Assembly: GCA_050258755.1 (NCBI GenBank)
Contig: JBLMZI010000005.1
Location: 248,001 to 312,000, forward strand
DNA from: JBLMZI01 sp050258755
GTDB lineage: Bacteria; Bacillota; Syntrophomonadia; Syntrophomonadales; DTU052
Reading direction: 5' to 3'
DNA length: 64,000 bases
Each line of letters opens with the position of its first letter. Position 1 is the stretch's first letter. Made by a program: the position numbers and the translations under genes. Below the pieces are notes generated by a model. The model worked only from the letters and a program-made list of their open reading frames with translations. It was not told the origin of the DNA and ran no database searches. Shown piece by piece: positions 52,292 through 61,240 of this stretch.

Positions 52292-52936
52292 GTGTTTACC
52301 GGAATTGTTGAGGAATTAGGAACTGTCCGCGGCATTCAGCGGGGCGCAAACTCGATTCGGATCGAAATTGCGGCTGATACCGTATTAGCGGACGTGAAAC
52401 TGGGTGACAGCATCGCTGTCAATGGGGTGTGTCTGACCGTAGTGGATTTCGCCGCAGACCGGTTTACGGCCGACGTCATGCCGGAGACCATGCGGAAAAC
52501 ATCGCTGCACAAGCTTCAGCCCGGGGACCGGATCAATTTGGAGCGTGCGCTGCGGCTCGGAGACCGGATGGGCGGCCATATCGTCAGCGGTCATGTGGAT
52601 GGGATTGGAACCATTCGGCGGATGGAGCGCCAGGATATTGCGATGATCGTGACGCTATCATGCCCGGCCGCCTTACTGCGCTATATTATTCCCAAAGGGT
52701 CCATCACCATTGACGGCATTAGCTTAACCGTGGTTGAGGTGACCGGGGAAGGTTTCAGCGTATCACTCATCCCGCATACGGCCGGGATGACCACGCTGGG
52801 TTTGAAGAAAGCCGGTGATCCGGTGAATCTGGAAACGGACATCATCGGAAAGTATGTTGAAAAACTGCTCACCGGGGGGCAGCCTTCGCCAGGGGGCATT
52901 GATATGGATTATCTCAGGGAAAACGGCTTCCTTTAG
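52292..52936 (+). CDS. ribE: Riboflavin synthase alpha subunit
   Basis: 214 residues formed by two lumazine-binding repeats (1-97 and 98-200), each with a GDSIAVNGVCLTV- or GSITIDGISLTVV-type segment; starts MFTGIVEE as is standard. Dismutates two 6,7-dimethyl-8-ribityllumazine molecules to riboflavin. GTG start 8 bases after GAAAGGGGA. Confidence 0.96.
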   Translation: MFTGIVEELGTVRGIQRGANSIRIEIAADTVLADVKLGDSIAVNGVCLTVVDFAADRFTADVMPETMRKTSLHKLQPGDRINLERALRLGDRMGGHIVSGHVDGIGTIRRMERQDIAMIVTLSCPAALLRYIIPKGSITIDGISLTVVEVTGEGFSVSLIPHTAGMTTLGLKKAGDPVNLETDIIGKYVEKLLTGGQPSPGGIDMDYLRENGFL

Positions 52937-52986
52937 GCCTGATATAGATGAAATATGCTGGATAAAGAAACTAAGGGGTGACAACC

Positions 52987-54183
52987 ATGTTTAACACCAT
53001 CGAAGAAGCAATTGCCGACATTCGAAACGGGAAAATGGTCATCGTGGTCGATGATGAAGACCGCGAAAACGAGGGCGATCTGATCGTTGCTGCCGAAATG
53101 GCAACAACGAAAGTGGTCAATTTCATGGCGACACATGCCCGAGGGCTGATCTGCATGCCCATGACCGGCGACCGGCTTGATGCTCTGGGCATTGGTCAAA
53201 TGGTCCGGGAAAACACGGACAATCACGAAACCGCCTTTACGGTTTCCGTGGACTATACGACAACCAGAACCGGGATTTCGGCGCACGAGCGGGCTGATAC
53301 GATCCGGGCTTTAATCAATCCGGAAGTGAAAGCGCCCGATTTCCGAAGGCCTGGCCATATCTTTCCGCTTCGCTACCGGGATGGCGGTGTGCTGCGACGG
53401 GCCGGCCATACCGAGGCTTCGGTGGACCTGGCGCGTCTTGCCGGTTTGTACCCGGCCGGCGTCATCTGCGAGATCATGAATGAGGATGGCTCCATGGCTC
53501 GGGTTCCCGAACTGGTGGAATTCGCACGCAAGCACGACTTGAAACTAATCACAATTGCCGCTTTGATCGAGTACCGCCGTCATTCGGAACGGTTGGTGCG
53601 GCGAGTGGCTGAGGCGAAACTCCCCAACAAGTTCGGTGACTTTATGACCGTCGCGTATGAATCCATTCTTGACGGGCAGGAGCATATCGCATTGGTGCGC
53701 GGGGATATTTCAGACGGCAAGCCGGTGTTGGTGCGGGTCCACTCAGAGTGCCTGACCGGGGATGTTTTCGGCTCACTGCGCTGCGACTGCGGGGAGCAGC
53801 TCGCCGCCGCCCTGACAACCATCGAAAAAGAAGGGCGTGGGGTTCTGCTGTATATGCGGCAGGAAGGGCGCGGCATTGGTCTTTTGAACAAAATTAGGGC
53901 CTATGAACTGCAGGACCAGGGGAAAGACACGGTCGAGGCAAACCTGGCTCTCGGATTCCCGGCGGACCTGCGCGAATACGGGATCGGCGCACAGATTCTG
54001 GCCGATCTCGGGATAACCCATATGCGGCTGATGACCAACAATCCCCGAAAAATCAAAGGATTGGAAGGTTACGGCCTGGATGTGGTGGAACGGGTGCCGA
54101 TTGAAATGTCGGCGGTTCGCGAAAACGAGCAATATTTGAAAACCAAGAAGGAAAAGCTCGGGCATATGCTCGCACATATTTAA
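52987..54183 (+). CDS. ribBA: Bifunctional 3,4-dihydroxy-2-butanone 4-phosphate synthase / GTP cyclohydrolase II
   Basis: 398 residues. DHBP synthase half (1-200) with DDEDRENEGDLI, ATHARGLICMP and RAGHTEASVDLAR; GTP cyclohydrolase II half (205-398) with zinc cysteines in HSECLTGDVFGSLRCDCG, and RQEGRGIGL and RLMTNNPRK. Supplies both branches of the pathway. ATG 52987 is preferred, five bases after AAGGGGTGA; GTG 52978 is in frame within that site. Confidence 0.96.
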   Translation: MFNTIEEAIADIRNGKMVIVVDDEDRENEGDLIVAAEMATTKVVNFMATHARGLICMPMTGDRLDALGIGQMVRENTDNHETAFTVSVDYTTTRTGISAHERADTIRALINPEVKAPDFRRPGHIFPLRYRDGGVLRRAGHTEASVDLARLAGLYPAGVICEIMNEDGSMARVPELVEFARKHDLKLITIAALIEYRRHSERLVRRVAEAKLPNKFGDFMTVAYESILDGQEHIALVRGDISDGKPVLVRVHSECLTGDVFGSLRCDCGEQLAAALTTIEKEGRGVLLYMRQEGRGIGLLNKIRAYELQDQGKDTVEANLALGFPADLREYGIGAQILADLGITHMRLMTNNPRKIKGLEGYGLDVVERVPIEMSAVRENEQYLKTKKEKLGHMLAHI

Positions 54184-54204
54184 AGGATTGAGGAGGAAAA
54201 AGAC

Positions 54205-54669
54205 GTGGCGAAAGTACTTGAAGGCAAGCTGGTTGGGGATGGACTTCGGTTTGGCATCGTGGTAAGTCGATTCAACGAGTTTTTCACACAAAAACTGCTG
54301 GGTGGCGCGATGGATGCTCTGACCCGGCATGGGGTATCCGCGGATGACATCGATGTCACCTGGGTGCCCGGCGCTTATGAAATCCCGCTTGTAGCCGGGA
54401 AAATGGCCCAGAAAGGGTATGACGCGGTGCTTTGCCTGGGCGCCGTAATCCGCGGCGCAACCCCGCATTTTGAATATGTTTCCGCGGAAGTGACCAAAGG
54501 CATTGCGCAGGTCGGGCTGAATTCCGGCAAACCGATCATTAATGGTGTAATTACGACCGATACCCTGGAACAGGCGATTGAACGGGCTGGGACCAAAGCA
54601 GGCAACAAAGGCTTTGATGCAGCAATTACCGGCATCGAAATGGCAAATCTGATGAAGGCCCTGGGCTAG
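54205..54669 (+). CDS. ribH: 6,7-dimethyl-8-ribityllumazine synthase
   Basis: 154 residues; condenses DHBP with the ribityl-aminouracil. WVPGAYEIPL, CLGAVIRGATPHFEYV (catalytic His), GVITTDTLEQA and the usual C-terminal helix. GTG start 8 bases after TTGAGGAGGA. Last gene of the operon, followed by a strong terminator. Confidence 0.97.
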   Translation: MAKVLEGKLVGDGLRFGIVVSRFNEFFTQKLLGGAMDALTRHGVSADDIDVTWVPGAYEIPLVAGKMAQKGYDAVLCLGAVIRGATPHFEYVSAEVTKGIAQVGLNSGKPIINGVITTDTLEQAIERAGTKAGNKGFDAAITGIEMANLMKALG

Positions 54670-54704
54670 GCTCAAGCGGCTAAAATTTTATAAGATGTGG
54701 ATCG

Positions 54705-54730
54705 ACCCGGGGTCTTAACCCCGGGTTTTT
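54705..54730 (+). terminator. Intrinsic terminator of the rib operon
   Basis: ACCCGGGGT (54705-54713) pairs with ACCCCGGGT (54718-54726) around CTTA, followed by TTTT. Confidence 0.92.
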
Positions 54731-54849
54731 CATGGGGGATTCGTTTCGGGAAGCAGGAAAAATTTCGGCAAAACGAGAAAGCTTGAATCATTACCCGGCA
54801 TCAAAGGCTTTATGCGGGCCGGGATTCGGTCGAGAATGGGGGCATTGCG

Positions 54850-55716
54850 GTGGCAGATTGCCGGCAGTGCGGGACAAAGAAAAAGCCGTCCATCGCTGAT
54901 TTTATCTTATCTGGGAGCGGCCCGGTCTACACCTGTCAGACCTGTTCCAAAGCTTACCTTGAACACCCGCTCACCCGAATGATCGCGCTTGCGGGACCGC
55001 TGGTGCTGGTTCCGGTGGTCTTTTTTCTCGCTGAACTGATCGCGTTCCACACCGATCTCTCTTTTAACGTGAAATGGCTGACCATTCTGGTTCTGGTCGT
55101 TGGTTCGATCACCGGCGGGGAGGCGGCGCACTGGTTTTACACGATGCTTGAGCCAAAAGATGAAGTGCCGCCCAGACCGGTGCGGGTTCTGAAAAAGAAG
55201 GAATCCGCAGATTCAGAGGCGGCCGCGGGTGACGAGTCAACCGAGGCCGCTGAAATGGTGGAACCGGAAAGCGATGCCGAAGAATCAGCGATCGAAGAGG
55301 CCGGTCAAATAGGCGGGGAGACAGAAGCGGATACGCTCGAAGCCCCCCCGGACGAGGCGGCGGCTGTTTCGGTTTGCCCGGGCTGCCACGACAAAGCCAA
55401 GCCCGGCCTGTTGGGCTCATTGTTTTACGAACATGGCCATCTGTCCGGGGAGTATACCTGTTATCACTGCCGGGCCGTTTTCAGCGAGAATCGAATCACC
55501 AACTATGCTTCCGTCGTGGTGTTGATCGTCCTTGGGGCTGCCGCCGCGGCCGCAGACTATTTTGTCATTGCCTCCTGCCCGGAGTTGGGCGTTTGGAAAT
55601 GGTTTTTTGCGATCCTGATCATTTATCTGTCGGCGCTGACCGCGGGAATCCTGCACTGGCTGTATATGCGGATCGATCAAAAAGTCAGCCATGGCGGGGG
55701 AACAACGGAGATTTAG
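54850..55716 (+). CDS. Duplicated zinc-ribbon / two-TM membrane protein, unknown function
   Basis: 288 residues with internal duplication. Each half has a pair of CxxC motifs (first: CRQC and CQTC; second: CPGC and CYHC) followed by two membrane segments (about 42-62 and 76-95; 218-238 and 245-268). A very acidic Ala/Glu/Ser-rich linker of about 80 residues (110-170) joins the halves. The zinc ribbons likely face the cytoplasm. I do not recognise a named family. GTG start at 54850, 8 bases after GGGGG. Stands alone between two terminators, so it is monocistronic. Confidence 0.8.
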   Translation: MADCRQCGTKKKPSIADFILSGSGPVYTCQTCSKAYLEHPLTRMIALAGPLVLVPVVFFLAELIAFHTDLSFNVKWLTILVLVVGSITGGEAAHWFYTMLEPKDEVPPRPVRVLKKKESADSEAAAGDESTEAAEMVEPESDAEESAIEEAGQIGGETEADTLEAPPDEAAAVSVCPGCHDKAKPGLLGSLFYEHGHLSGEYTCYHCRAVFSENRITNYASVVVLIVLGAAAAAADYFVIASCPELGVWKWFFAILIIYLSALTAGILHWLYMRIDQKVSHGGGTTEI

Positions 55717-55726
55717 CGACAAGTTC

Positions 55727-55760
55727 AGCGGGCCCGGGTATTCACCCGGGCCCGCTTCTT
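55727..55760 (+). terminator. Intrinsic terminator after the zinc-ribbon membrane protein
   Basis: Thirteen pairs, 55727-55739 with 55744-55756, followed by TTCTT. The palindrome may also serve the converging DUF1540 gene. Confidence 0.85.
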
Positions 55761-55775
55761 AGACAAGGGATTTCA

Positions 55776-55949
55776 TTATGTGAGGCTGCCGGCGTCCTCG
55801 TTTTGGACAAACGTTTCACAGTACGTTCCGAGGCTTGACGATGCTGAATTTTTCGCCTGCGGTTTGACTTCAATCGCATCGGCTTCACAAAGGCCTTCCG
55901 CGTTAAAGTGGCAGTTCATGACAGCGCATTTGATACTGCTGCAATTCAT
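55776..55949 (-). CDS. DUF1540 small cysteine-rich protein
   Basis: 57 residues on the minus strand, starting MNCSSIKCAVMNCHFN and ending near GTYCETFVQ. The C-x4/5-C-xxxx-C spacing plus a late cysteine matches DUF1540, usually found in spore-forming Firmicutes and of unknown role, possibly metal binding. Start at the ATG ending at 55949, preceded by a perfect AAGGAGGTGA; longer in-frame starts are not needed. Confidence 0.85.
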   Translation of the reverse strand: MNCSSIKCAVMNCHFNAEGLCEADAIEVKPQAKNSASSSLGTYCETFVQNEDAGSLT

Positions 55950-56113
55950 GGGATTCACCTCCTTTTCCAGATCATGCATAGCGTGCCCGCCCAACCCGGT
56001 TTTCATCCTCCGGAATCCGCCGAAAAATCCTTTTAGAGGGGTTTGTTACCAGCAAGCTTTTCTATATAATTAGAATGATCAATAATTGGGGAACAAGGCA
56101 TAAGGAGGATATG

Positions 56114-57154
56114 ATGAGAAATCCCTTAAACCTGCTGCTGCTGGCGATTCCGGTCAGCATCTACTTTGAATATACCGGCAACGAAATAGCCCTGTTTTTT
56201 TCCGCCTGCCTGGCGATTGTGCCGTTGGCCGGCTTAATGGGCGAGGCGACCGAAAATCTGGCCTGCTACACCGGCGAAAGAATCGGCGGCTTGCTGAACG
56301 CAACCTTTGGGAACGCAACCGAACTGTTGATTACGGTCTTTGCCTTACAGGCGGGTTTATTCGAAGTCGTCAAGGCTTCGATTGCGGGTAGCATTCTGGG
56401 GAACATCCTGCTGGTGCTCGGCCTTTCGATTCTGGTTGGGGGCATTAAGAACGGCCTGCAGTCCTTTGACCGGATTCATGTCAGCAATCAGACCAGTATG
56501 CTTGTGCTGGCTGTCATTGCGCTGATTATACCGGCGGTTTTTTTCCAAGGACAGCATACCGCCGAGGTGGAAAGCTTCAGCCTGATGGTTGCCGGAATCC
56601 TGATCGTGCTGTATTTTGCGGGTCTATTATTCGCGATGCGCCGGCAGGGTAAACAATGCGAAGTGGAAACGGCGGAATGGAGCAAAGGCAAATCGATCGG
56701 GTTCCTGGCGGTGGCCACCGCACTGATTGCGCTGGAGAGCGAATTCCTGGTCAGCGGGATTGAACCGGTGACGGCGGCCCTGGGATGGACCGAATTCTTT
56801 ATCGGCATCATCGTGATTCCGATTATCGGGAATGCGGCCGAGCATTTTACGGCGATTGTCATGGCGGTAAAGAATAAAATGGATCTCTCTTTCGAGATTG
56901 CGGTTGGTTCAAGCACCCAGATCGCCATGCTGATTACGCCGCTGCTTATTTTCATCAGTCTTGGCGTGGGCAAACCCATGGATATCATTTTCAACTATTA
57001 CGAAATCGCAGCGATTGCGTTGGCCGTGCTGATCGCTCAGTCCATCAGCCAGGACGGAGAGTCCAACTGGCTGGAAGGTGCCCAGTTGACAGCCGCTTAT
57101 GTCATTATCGCGGCGGCCTTCTTCTTTGTGAAAACGGCGGCGGCAGTCGGCTAA
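56114..57154 (+). CDS. cax: Calcium/proton antiporter, CaCA family
   Basis: 346 residues, about eleven membrane segments, two inverted repeats each with the cation-binding motif: GNATELLITVFAL in the first half and GNAAEHFTAIVMAVKNKMDLS in the second. This is the Cax/YfkE type that exports Ca2+ for H+. Two adjacent ATGs occur; 56114 is chosen because it is five bases after AGGAGG, against two for 56111. Confidence 0.93.
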   Translation: MRNPLNLLLLAIPVSIYFEYTGNEIALFFSACLAIVPLAGLMGEATENLACYTGERIGGLLNATFGNATELLITVFALQAGLFEVVKASIAGSILGNILLVLGLSILVGGIKNGLQSFDRIHVSNQTSMLVLAVIALIIPAVFFQGQHTAEVESFSLMVAGILIVLYFAGLLFAMRRQGKQCEVETAEWSKGKSIGFLAVATALIALESEFLVSGIEPVTAALGWTEFFIGIIVIPIIGNAAEHFTAIVMAVKNKMDLSFEIAVGSSTQIAMLITPLLIFISLGVGKPMDIIFNYYEIAAIALAVLIAQSISQDGESNWLEGAQLTAAYVIIAAAFFFVKTAAAVG

Positions 57155-57181
57155 CTGGCGAAGGGTTTTCTTTTCGCGAAA

Positions 57182-57208
57182 AAGCCCCGGCTTGATCAGC
57201 CGGGGCTT
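57182..57208. terminator. Bidirectional terminator between cax and cheW
   Basis: Eleven pairs, 57182-57192 with 57198-57208. On the minus strand it is followed by T5, so it mainly serves cheW; on the plus strand the T tract is weaker. Confidence 0.85.
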
Positions 57209-57238
57209 GTCTGTTTTCTTGAACCTGGCTTGTTGTTC

Positions 57239-57673
57239 TTAAACGGCCAGCAGTTTATCGACGTCGAGAACGATCAGCAGACGCTGATCCAGCCGAGCCA
57301 CCCCGAGCACATATTCCTCGTGCACCGAGGTGTGGATCGATTCGGCCGGGACGATTTGGTCGGCCGGAAGTTTAATCACTTCGCTGACAGCGTCTACGAT
57401 GATCCCGACCTTGTTTTGGCCGACTTCCACCACAATCACACGGGTCTCTATGTTGGCTTCGGTGTGCTTGCCGGAAAAACGAATTTTCAGGTCAACGACC
57501 GGGATGATATTACCGCGCAGGTTCACAACCCCAAGCACGTAATCCGGTGTTTGCGGCAGGGCCGTAATTTCGGGCATGCGGATAATTTCCTGCACCTTCC
57601 CGATATCGATCGCATATTCCTCACTGCCCAGCCGAAAAACAACGGTCTGAATTTCTGCCGTGATTTGAGCCAT
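57239..57673 (-). CDS. cheW: Chemotaxis coupling protein CheW
   Basis: 144 residues, a single CheW domain that links chemoreceptors to CheA. VVFRLGSEEYAIDIGKVQEI, PDYVLGVVNLRGNIIPVVDL and a C-terminal LDVDKLL are family core. ATG preceded by GGGGAGGAA. It is the only chemotaxis gene next to it, far from the receptor at 19151; other che genes must lie outside the window. Divergent from rnhB across a 283-base gap in which I see no further gene. Confidence 0.94.
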   Translation of the reverse strand: MAQITAEIQTVVFRLGSEEYAIDIGKVQEIIRMPEITALPQTPDYVLGVVNLRGNIIPVVDLKIRFSGKHTEANIETRVIVVEVGQNKVGIIVDAVSEVIKLPADQIVPAESIHTSVHEEYVLGVARLDQRLLIVLDVDKLLAV

Positions 57674-57956
57674 CCTTCATTCCTCCCCCTCACCGTATAT
57701 TCATCTCTGGCGGGTCGCAAACGACCAGTGTGTTGGAATGAAATTCCCGCCTGTTGGTTCCTATTCCTATTGTAACGCTGTCGGCGAAAAAAAAGGACAA
57801 AATAATTAATAATTCAGACATAACGCTTGGTTCAGACCGGTGAAGGAGCATCCGCCCTTTCGCGCAGCAGGCTGATCCGTTACAATCTTAGAAAGGATCA
57901 GGTTGTTGTTTTTTTTTCAATGAAACCGCCGGAATTGGATTGGGGGGCCCTCTCGC

Positions 57957-58679
57957 ATGGCAAGCGGACGAAAAATGAAAAGTGAAGCGGACGAAATCGC
58001 ACGTTTACGGCAGATGACCCACTATGAAACGGCGATCTACGGGAACGGGTTCCAGGTGCTGGCCGGGCTCGATGAAGCCGGACGCGGACCGATTGCAGGA
58101 CCGGTGGTGGCCGCCGCTGTTATTATGCCGCCGGATCGATTAATCCCTGGTGTGGATGATTCCAAAAAGCTGACCGAGGCGGCGAGAGTTCGCCTGGCCA
58201 AACAAATAAAAAAAGAGGCGCTTGATTGGGCAATCGGTATAATCGCTCCGCCGCTTTTGGACGATATAAATATATACCAGGCCACCAGGCTTGCAATGAC
58301 GTCAGCGGTGCAGGCCCTGCAGCATCGGCCAGATCATCTCATTATCGATGCGATGCGGCTTCCGGCGCTAAGGGTCGCTCAAACCCCTTTGATCAAAGGG
58401 GATTCGCTGAGTTTTTTGGTGGCCTGTGCTTCGATTCTGGCAAAAACGGAACGGGATTCGATCATGGATGGCCTGGACGCACTGTATCCCGGATACGGTT
58501 TCCGGAAACATAAAGGGTATTATACCCCGCATCACCGTGAAGCTCTGGAACGTCTTGGGCCGTGCGAAATGCACCGCCGCAGCTTTGAACCGGTGAAAAC
58601 GATGGTAGGAGGTGGTCCCGTTGCAAATCAATGCGGGCTCTTTGACAAGAGCATTGATGAACATTCCTCAAGCGGATAG
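57957..58679 (+). CDS. rnhB: Ribonuclease HII
   Basis: 240 residues; removes RNA from RNA-DNA hybrids and single ribonucleotides. Catalytic residues in GLDEAGRGPIAGPVV, DDSKKL, LIIDAM and ACASILAKTERD. ATG 57957 lies 9 bases after GGGGGG. It overlaps the next gene by about 58 bases, so rnhB and the FliK-like gene are coupled, as in the B. subtilis rnhB-ylqG-ylqH order. Confidence 0.95.
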   Translation: MASGRKMKSEADEIARLRQMTHYETAIYGNGFQVLAGLDEAGRGPIAGPVVAAAVIMPPDRLIPGVDDSKKLTEAARVRLAKQIKKEALDWAIGIIAPPLLDDINIYQATRLAMTSAVQALQHRPDHLIIDAMRLPALRVAQTPLIKGDSLSFLVACASILAKTERDSIMDGLDALYPGYGFRKHKGYYTPHHREALERLGPCEMHRRSFEPVKTMVGGGPVANQCGLFDKSIDEHSSSG

Positions 58680-60564
58680 CGCCGGGATCAGCCTGACGAA
58701 AGGTGAAATCCTCAAAGGTGTCGTCGAATCGGTTAAAGAGAATGGAACGGTTCAGGTCAATATCAATGGACAGGTGATGGAAGCGCGGACCGAAGGGGTG
58801 GAGCTGGTACCCGGTCAGCAGCTGATGCTCCTGGTGGACGATCAGCGCGAGGGCAGCGTTTATCTCAAAGTCATAACCCCTCAGATGCTCGAGAGCTTTC
58901 AGAACGAAAAACTGTCCGGCAGTCTTCAAATGCTGGGCATTAAGGCGGACGACGAGACCCTGCTGCTGGCTCAGAAACTGATACAGCACAATTTGCCGGT
59001 CACCAAGGAAAACCTGACGGCGCTGACCAAAATGGCACGCCAGTTGGGGGGGAGCAACTCGCAAAATCTTGAGCTTTCCGCGCTGGCCCTGCAGGTCGGG
59101 GCCAAAACCGATCCGGAACTGGTGACTGCGCTCCGAAGCTTTCTTACCCAGCCGGTGCCAGTGAAGCAAGCCCTGCAGGAGGCAATTCGTTTTCTGACCC
59201 AGGCACAAAATCAGACTGCCGGAACACCGGTCAATACCGGAACTGCGGCCGTGGCTCAGCCTGCCGCGCCGGTTCAGGGATCGGCCCCGAGTATATCTGT
59301 CGTTCAACCTCAACCTCAACGGGCGGCTTCGGCCATTCCCGCACCGATTTCAGCGGCAGCTGCCCCGGTTTCCGAGGGGATTCCGATGGCTCAGCCGCTG
59401 CCCCATGGGAATCAGCCGACCGCTTTGATAATGGGTCCGTCGAAGGGATCACCAGGGACTGAATCCCAGCCGTCGGCGCCTGCGCCAGGAATGACGGCGC
59501 CCCAGGCGCAAAATGCGACTGGGGCCATTGCCGGTAAAGTGTCGGCTGGAATTCCAAATCTTCCAGGGGCGGCCGCTCCAGCCGCCGAGCCGCTGATTCC
59601 CGGAAATCAACTCAGCCAAACCCGAAACGCTGCGATGCCGGAAACGGTCACAACCGCCGCGACAACGGCTGCGCTGCGGCCGCCCCAGGCCGATCCGCGT
59701 ACCCCGCAGTCGGTACCAGTATTTGTGGACGCGGCGCCGGAAACGAAAACCGAACCAACCGCGCGCTCTCAGGGACAGCCGCCGACTGACCGGATCTTAC
59801 CGGAGGCCGGTCGAATAGCTCAGCCAACCGGCGGATCAGCAGCCCAAACAACCGTTGTGAGCGTGTTTGACAAAGCAGATTCACTGCCCGCTAAGGCCCG
59901 CGAACTGCTGCAGCTTCTGCTCCCGATGGTGCAGGTACGCGAGCAGGACGCCGAACCGGTGGACCATCAGCTGCGTAAGCATTTTGCTGGTCAGAAGGAA
60001 GTCCTGGCGGCGTTAGACATCATTGATGAAGCGGTTCGCAAAGATCGTGATCTTTCCCAGCATCAGCCGGTACAGCAGGCTTTGACCCGATTGGATCAGG
60101 CGGAAAAGGAACTGGTTGGCCAGGCGGTCTTTAATTCGCTGGATCGGCCGTCCACCGATACCCAGCCGGCATATTACTATTTTGCGTTTCCCGTCGAGGC
60201 CAATGGCCGTGATAATCATGTGGAACTGAAGATCTTCAAGGATGAGAAAAACAAACGGCCGCTGGAAGAAATGAACCAGATTCGCATCGCGGTTGGATTG
60301 GACACCCAGAACTACGGCCAGGTCGTCTTCCATGTCACGTGGCGGCGCGGAGAGGGATTGACCCTCCAAGGGGCGGTTCAGTCGATTCGGGCGCGCCAGA
60401 GCTTTGAAAGCCAGATCGACGTGTTGACCGGACGTTTACGGGAACTCGGCTTTGCGGTGGTATTTCAGGGATTTAAAGTCGCGCCGGAACGCGAAGAGCT
60501 TCGGCCGCGGCTGGAAAAATCGGAAGACAATCGGCGTATTTTGGGCGTCGATATCAAAGTGTGA
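58621..60564 (+). CDS. FliK-like (YlqG-type) protein with C-terminal hook-length-control domain
   Basis: 647 residues. An N-terminal beta segment (about 20-90), a helical part (90-200), a long low-complexity Ala/Pro/Gln-rich linker (200-400), and a globular C-terminal domain (about 470-620) with AYYYFAFPVEANG, VELKIFKDE and VVFHVTWRRGEGLTL that resembles the FliK Flg_hook domain. This layout is typical of length-control proteins of flagellar or type III export. TTG start 58621 after AGGAGGT. It is followed by an FlhB-C-like gene, its expected partner. Function of YlqG itself is not established. Confidence 0.75.
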   Translation: MQINAGSLTRALMNIPQADSAGISLTKGEILKGVVESVKENGTVQVNINGQVMEARTEGVELVPGQQLMLLVDDQREGSVYLKVITPQMLESFQNEKLSGSLQMLGIKADDETLLLAQKLIQHNLPVTKENLTALTKMARQLGGSNSQNLELSALALQVGAKTDPELVTALRSFLTQPVPVKQALQEAIRFLTQAQNQTAGTPVNTGTAAVAQPAAPVQGSAPSISVVQPQPQRAASAIPAPISAAAAPVSEGIPMAQPLPHGNQPTALIMGPSKGSPGTESQPSAPAPGMTAPQAQNATGAIAGKVSAGIPNLPGAAAPAAEPLIPGNQLSQTRNAAMPETVTTAATTAALRPPQADPRTPQSVPVFVDAAPETKTEPTARSQGQPPTDRILPEAGRIAQPTGGSAAQTTVVSVFDKADSLPAKARELLQLLLPMVQVREQDAEPVDHQLRKHFAGQKEVLAALDIIDEAVRKDRDLSQHQPVQQALTRLDQAEKELVGQAVFNSLDRPSTDTQPAYYYFAFPVEANGRDNHVELKIFKDEKNKRPLEEMNQIRIAVGLDTQNYGQVVFHVTWRRGEGLTLQGAVQSIRARQSFESQIDVLTGRLRELGFAVVFQGFKVAPEREELRPRLEKSEDNRRILGVDIKV

Positions 60565-60571
60565 GGTCGTT

Positions 60572-60853
60572 ATGGAAGAGGATTTGACAAAAAAGAAGGC
60601 TGTTGCGTTAAAATATGACAGTGAGATGGATGAAGCACCAGTCGTGGTCGCCAAAGGCAAAGGCCGGGTGGCGGAGCGAATTGAGGAAATTGCCCGGGAA
60701 GCGGGCGTTCCGGTTCGCGAGGATGCCGAATTGGTCAGCTATCTGAGCGCGCTGGAGCTGTACGAACAGATTCCTTCGGCCCTGTATGAAGTGGTGGCCG
60801 AAATACTGGCGTTCGTTTACCGTATGGACCGCAATCAAGGGAAAGCGACATGA
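60572..60853 (+). CDS. Stand-alone FlhB C-terminal-like protein (YlqH type)
   Basis: 93 residues. The KAVALKYD, APVVVAKG, VAERIEEIAREAGVPVRED, and ALELYEQIPSALYEVVAEILAFVYRMDR segments match the FlhB/YscU cytoplasmic domain downstream of its self-cleavage site. The NPTH cleavage motif itself is missing, so the protein equals the already cleaved fragment. No membrane part. B. subtilis YlqH is similar. ATG start after GTGAGG. Overlaps yraN by four bases. Confidence 0.85.
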   Translation: MEEDLTKKKAVALKYDSEMDEAPVVVAKGKGRVAERIEEIAREAGVPVREDAELVSYLSALELYEQIPSALYEVVAEILAFVYRMDRNQGKAT

Positions 60854-61200
60854 AAAAGGCCACCGGGGATCGTGGGGAAGCGCTTGCGGCCGATTACCTG
60901 GAACGGCGCGGCTACACCATTGTCTGCCGTAACTATCGAACCCGGCAAGGGGAAATTGATATCATCTGCCAGGAACGGGATGTGCTTGTTTTTGTAGAGG
61001 TCCGTACCAAAACGAACAACCGGTTCGGCGAGCCGGAAGAAAGCATGACACCGCGGAAAATCCAACGCATTCGTACCACAGCGCTCACCTACCTTGATCA
61101 GACCGAGAAACGGCCCCGGAATGGGATTCGTTTTGACTTTATCGGGATTCGGCTTGACAGCACGGAACCGCGCATCAATCATATTAAGGGTGCTTTCTAA
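60850..61200 (+). CDS. yraN: YraN family endonuclease-like protein (UPF0102)
   Basis: 116 residues with the restriction-endonuclease-like fold: GEALAADYLERRGY, NYRTRQGEIDIIC and VFVEVRTK provide the D-ExK type site. Biological role uncertain, possibly in DNA uptake or recombination. ATG overlaps the upstream stop (ATGA). Confidence 0.9.
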   Translation: MKKATGDRGEALAADYLERRGYTIVCRNYRTRQGEIDIICQERDVLVFVEVRTKTNNRFGEPEESMTPRKIQRIRTTALTYLDQTEKRPRNGIRFDFIGIRLDSTEPRINHIKGAF

Positions 61201-61240
61201 GTTTACCCGGCGATTTTTGGAAGGCCAATCAGGAGGTTGC

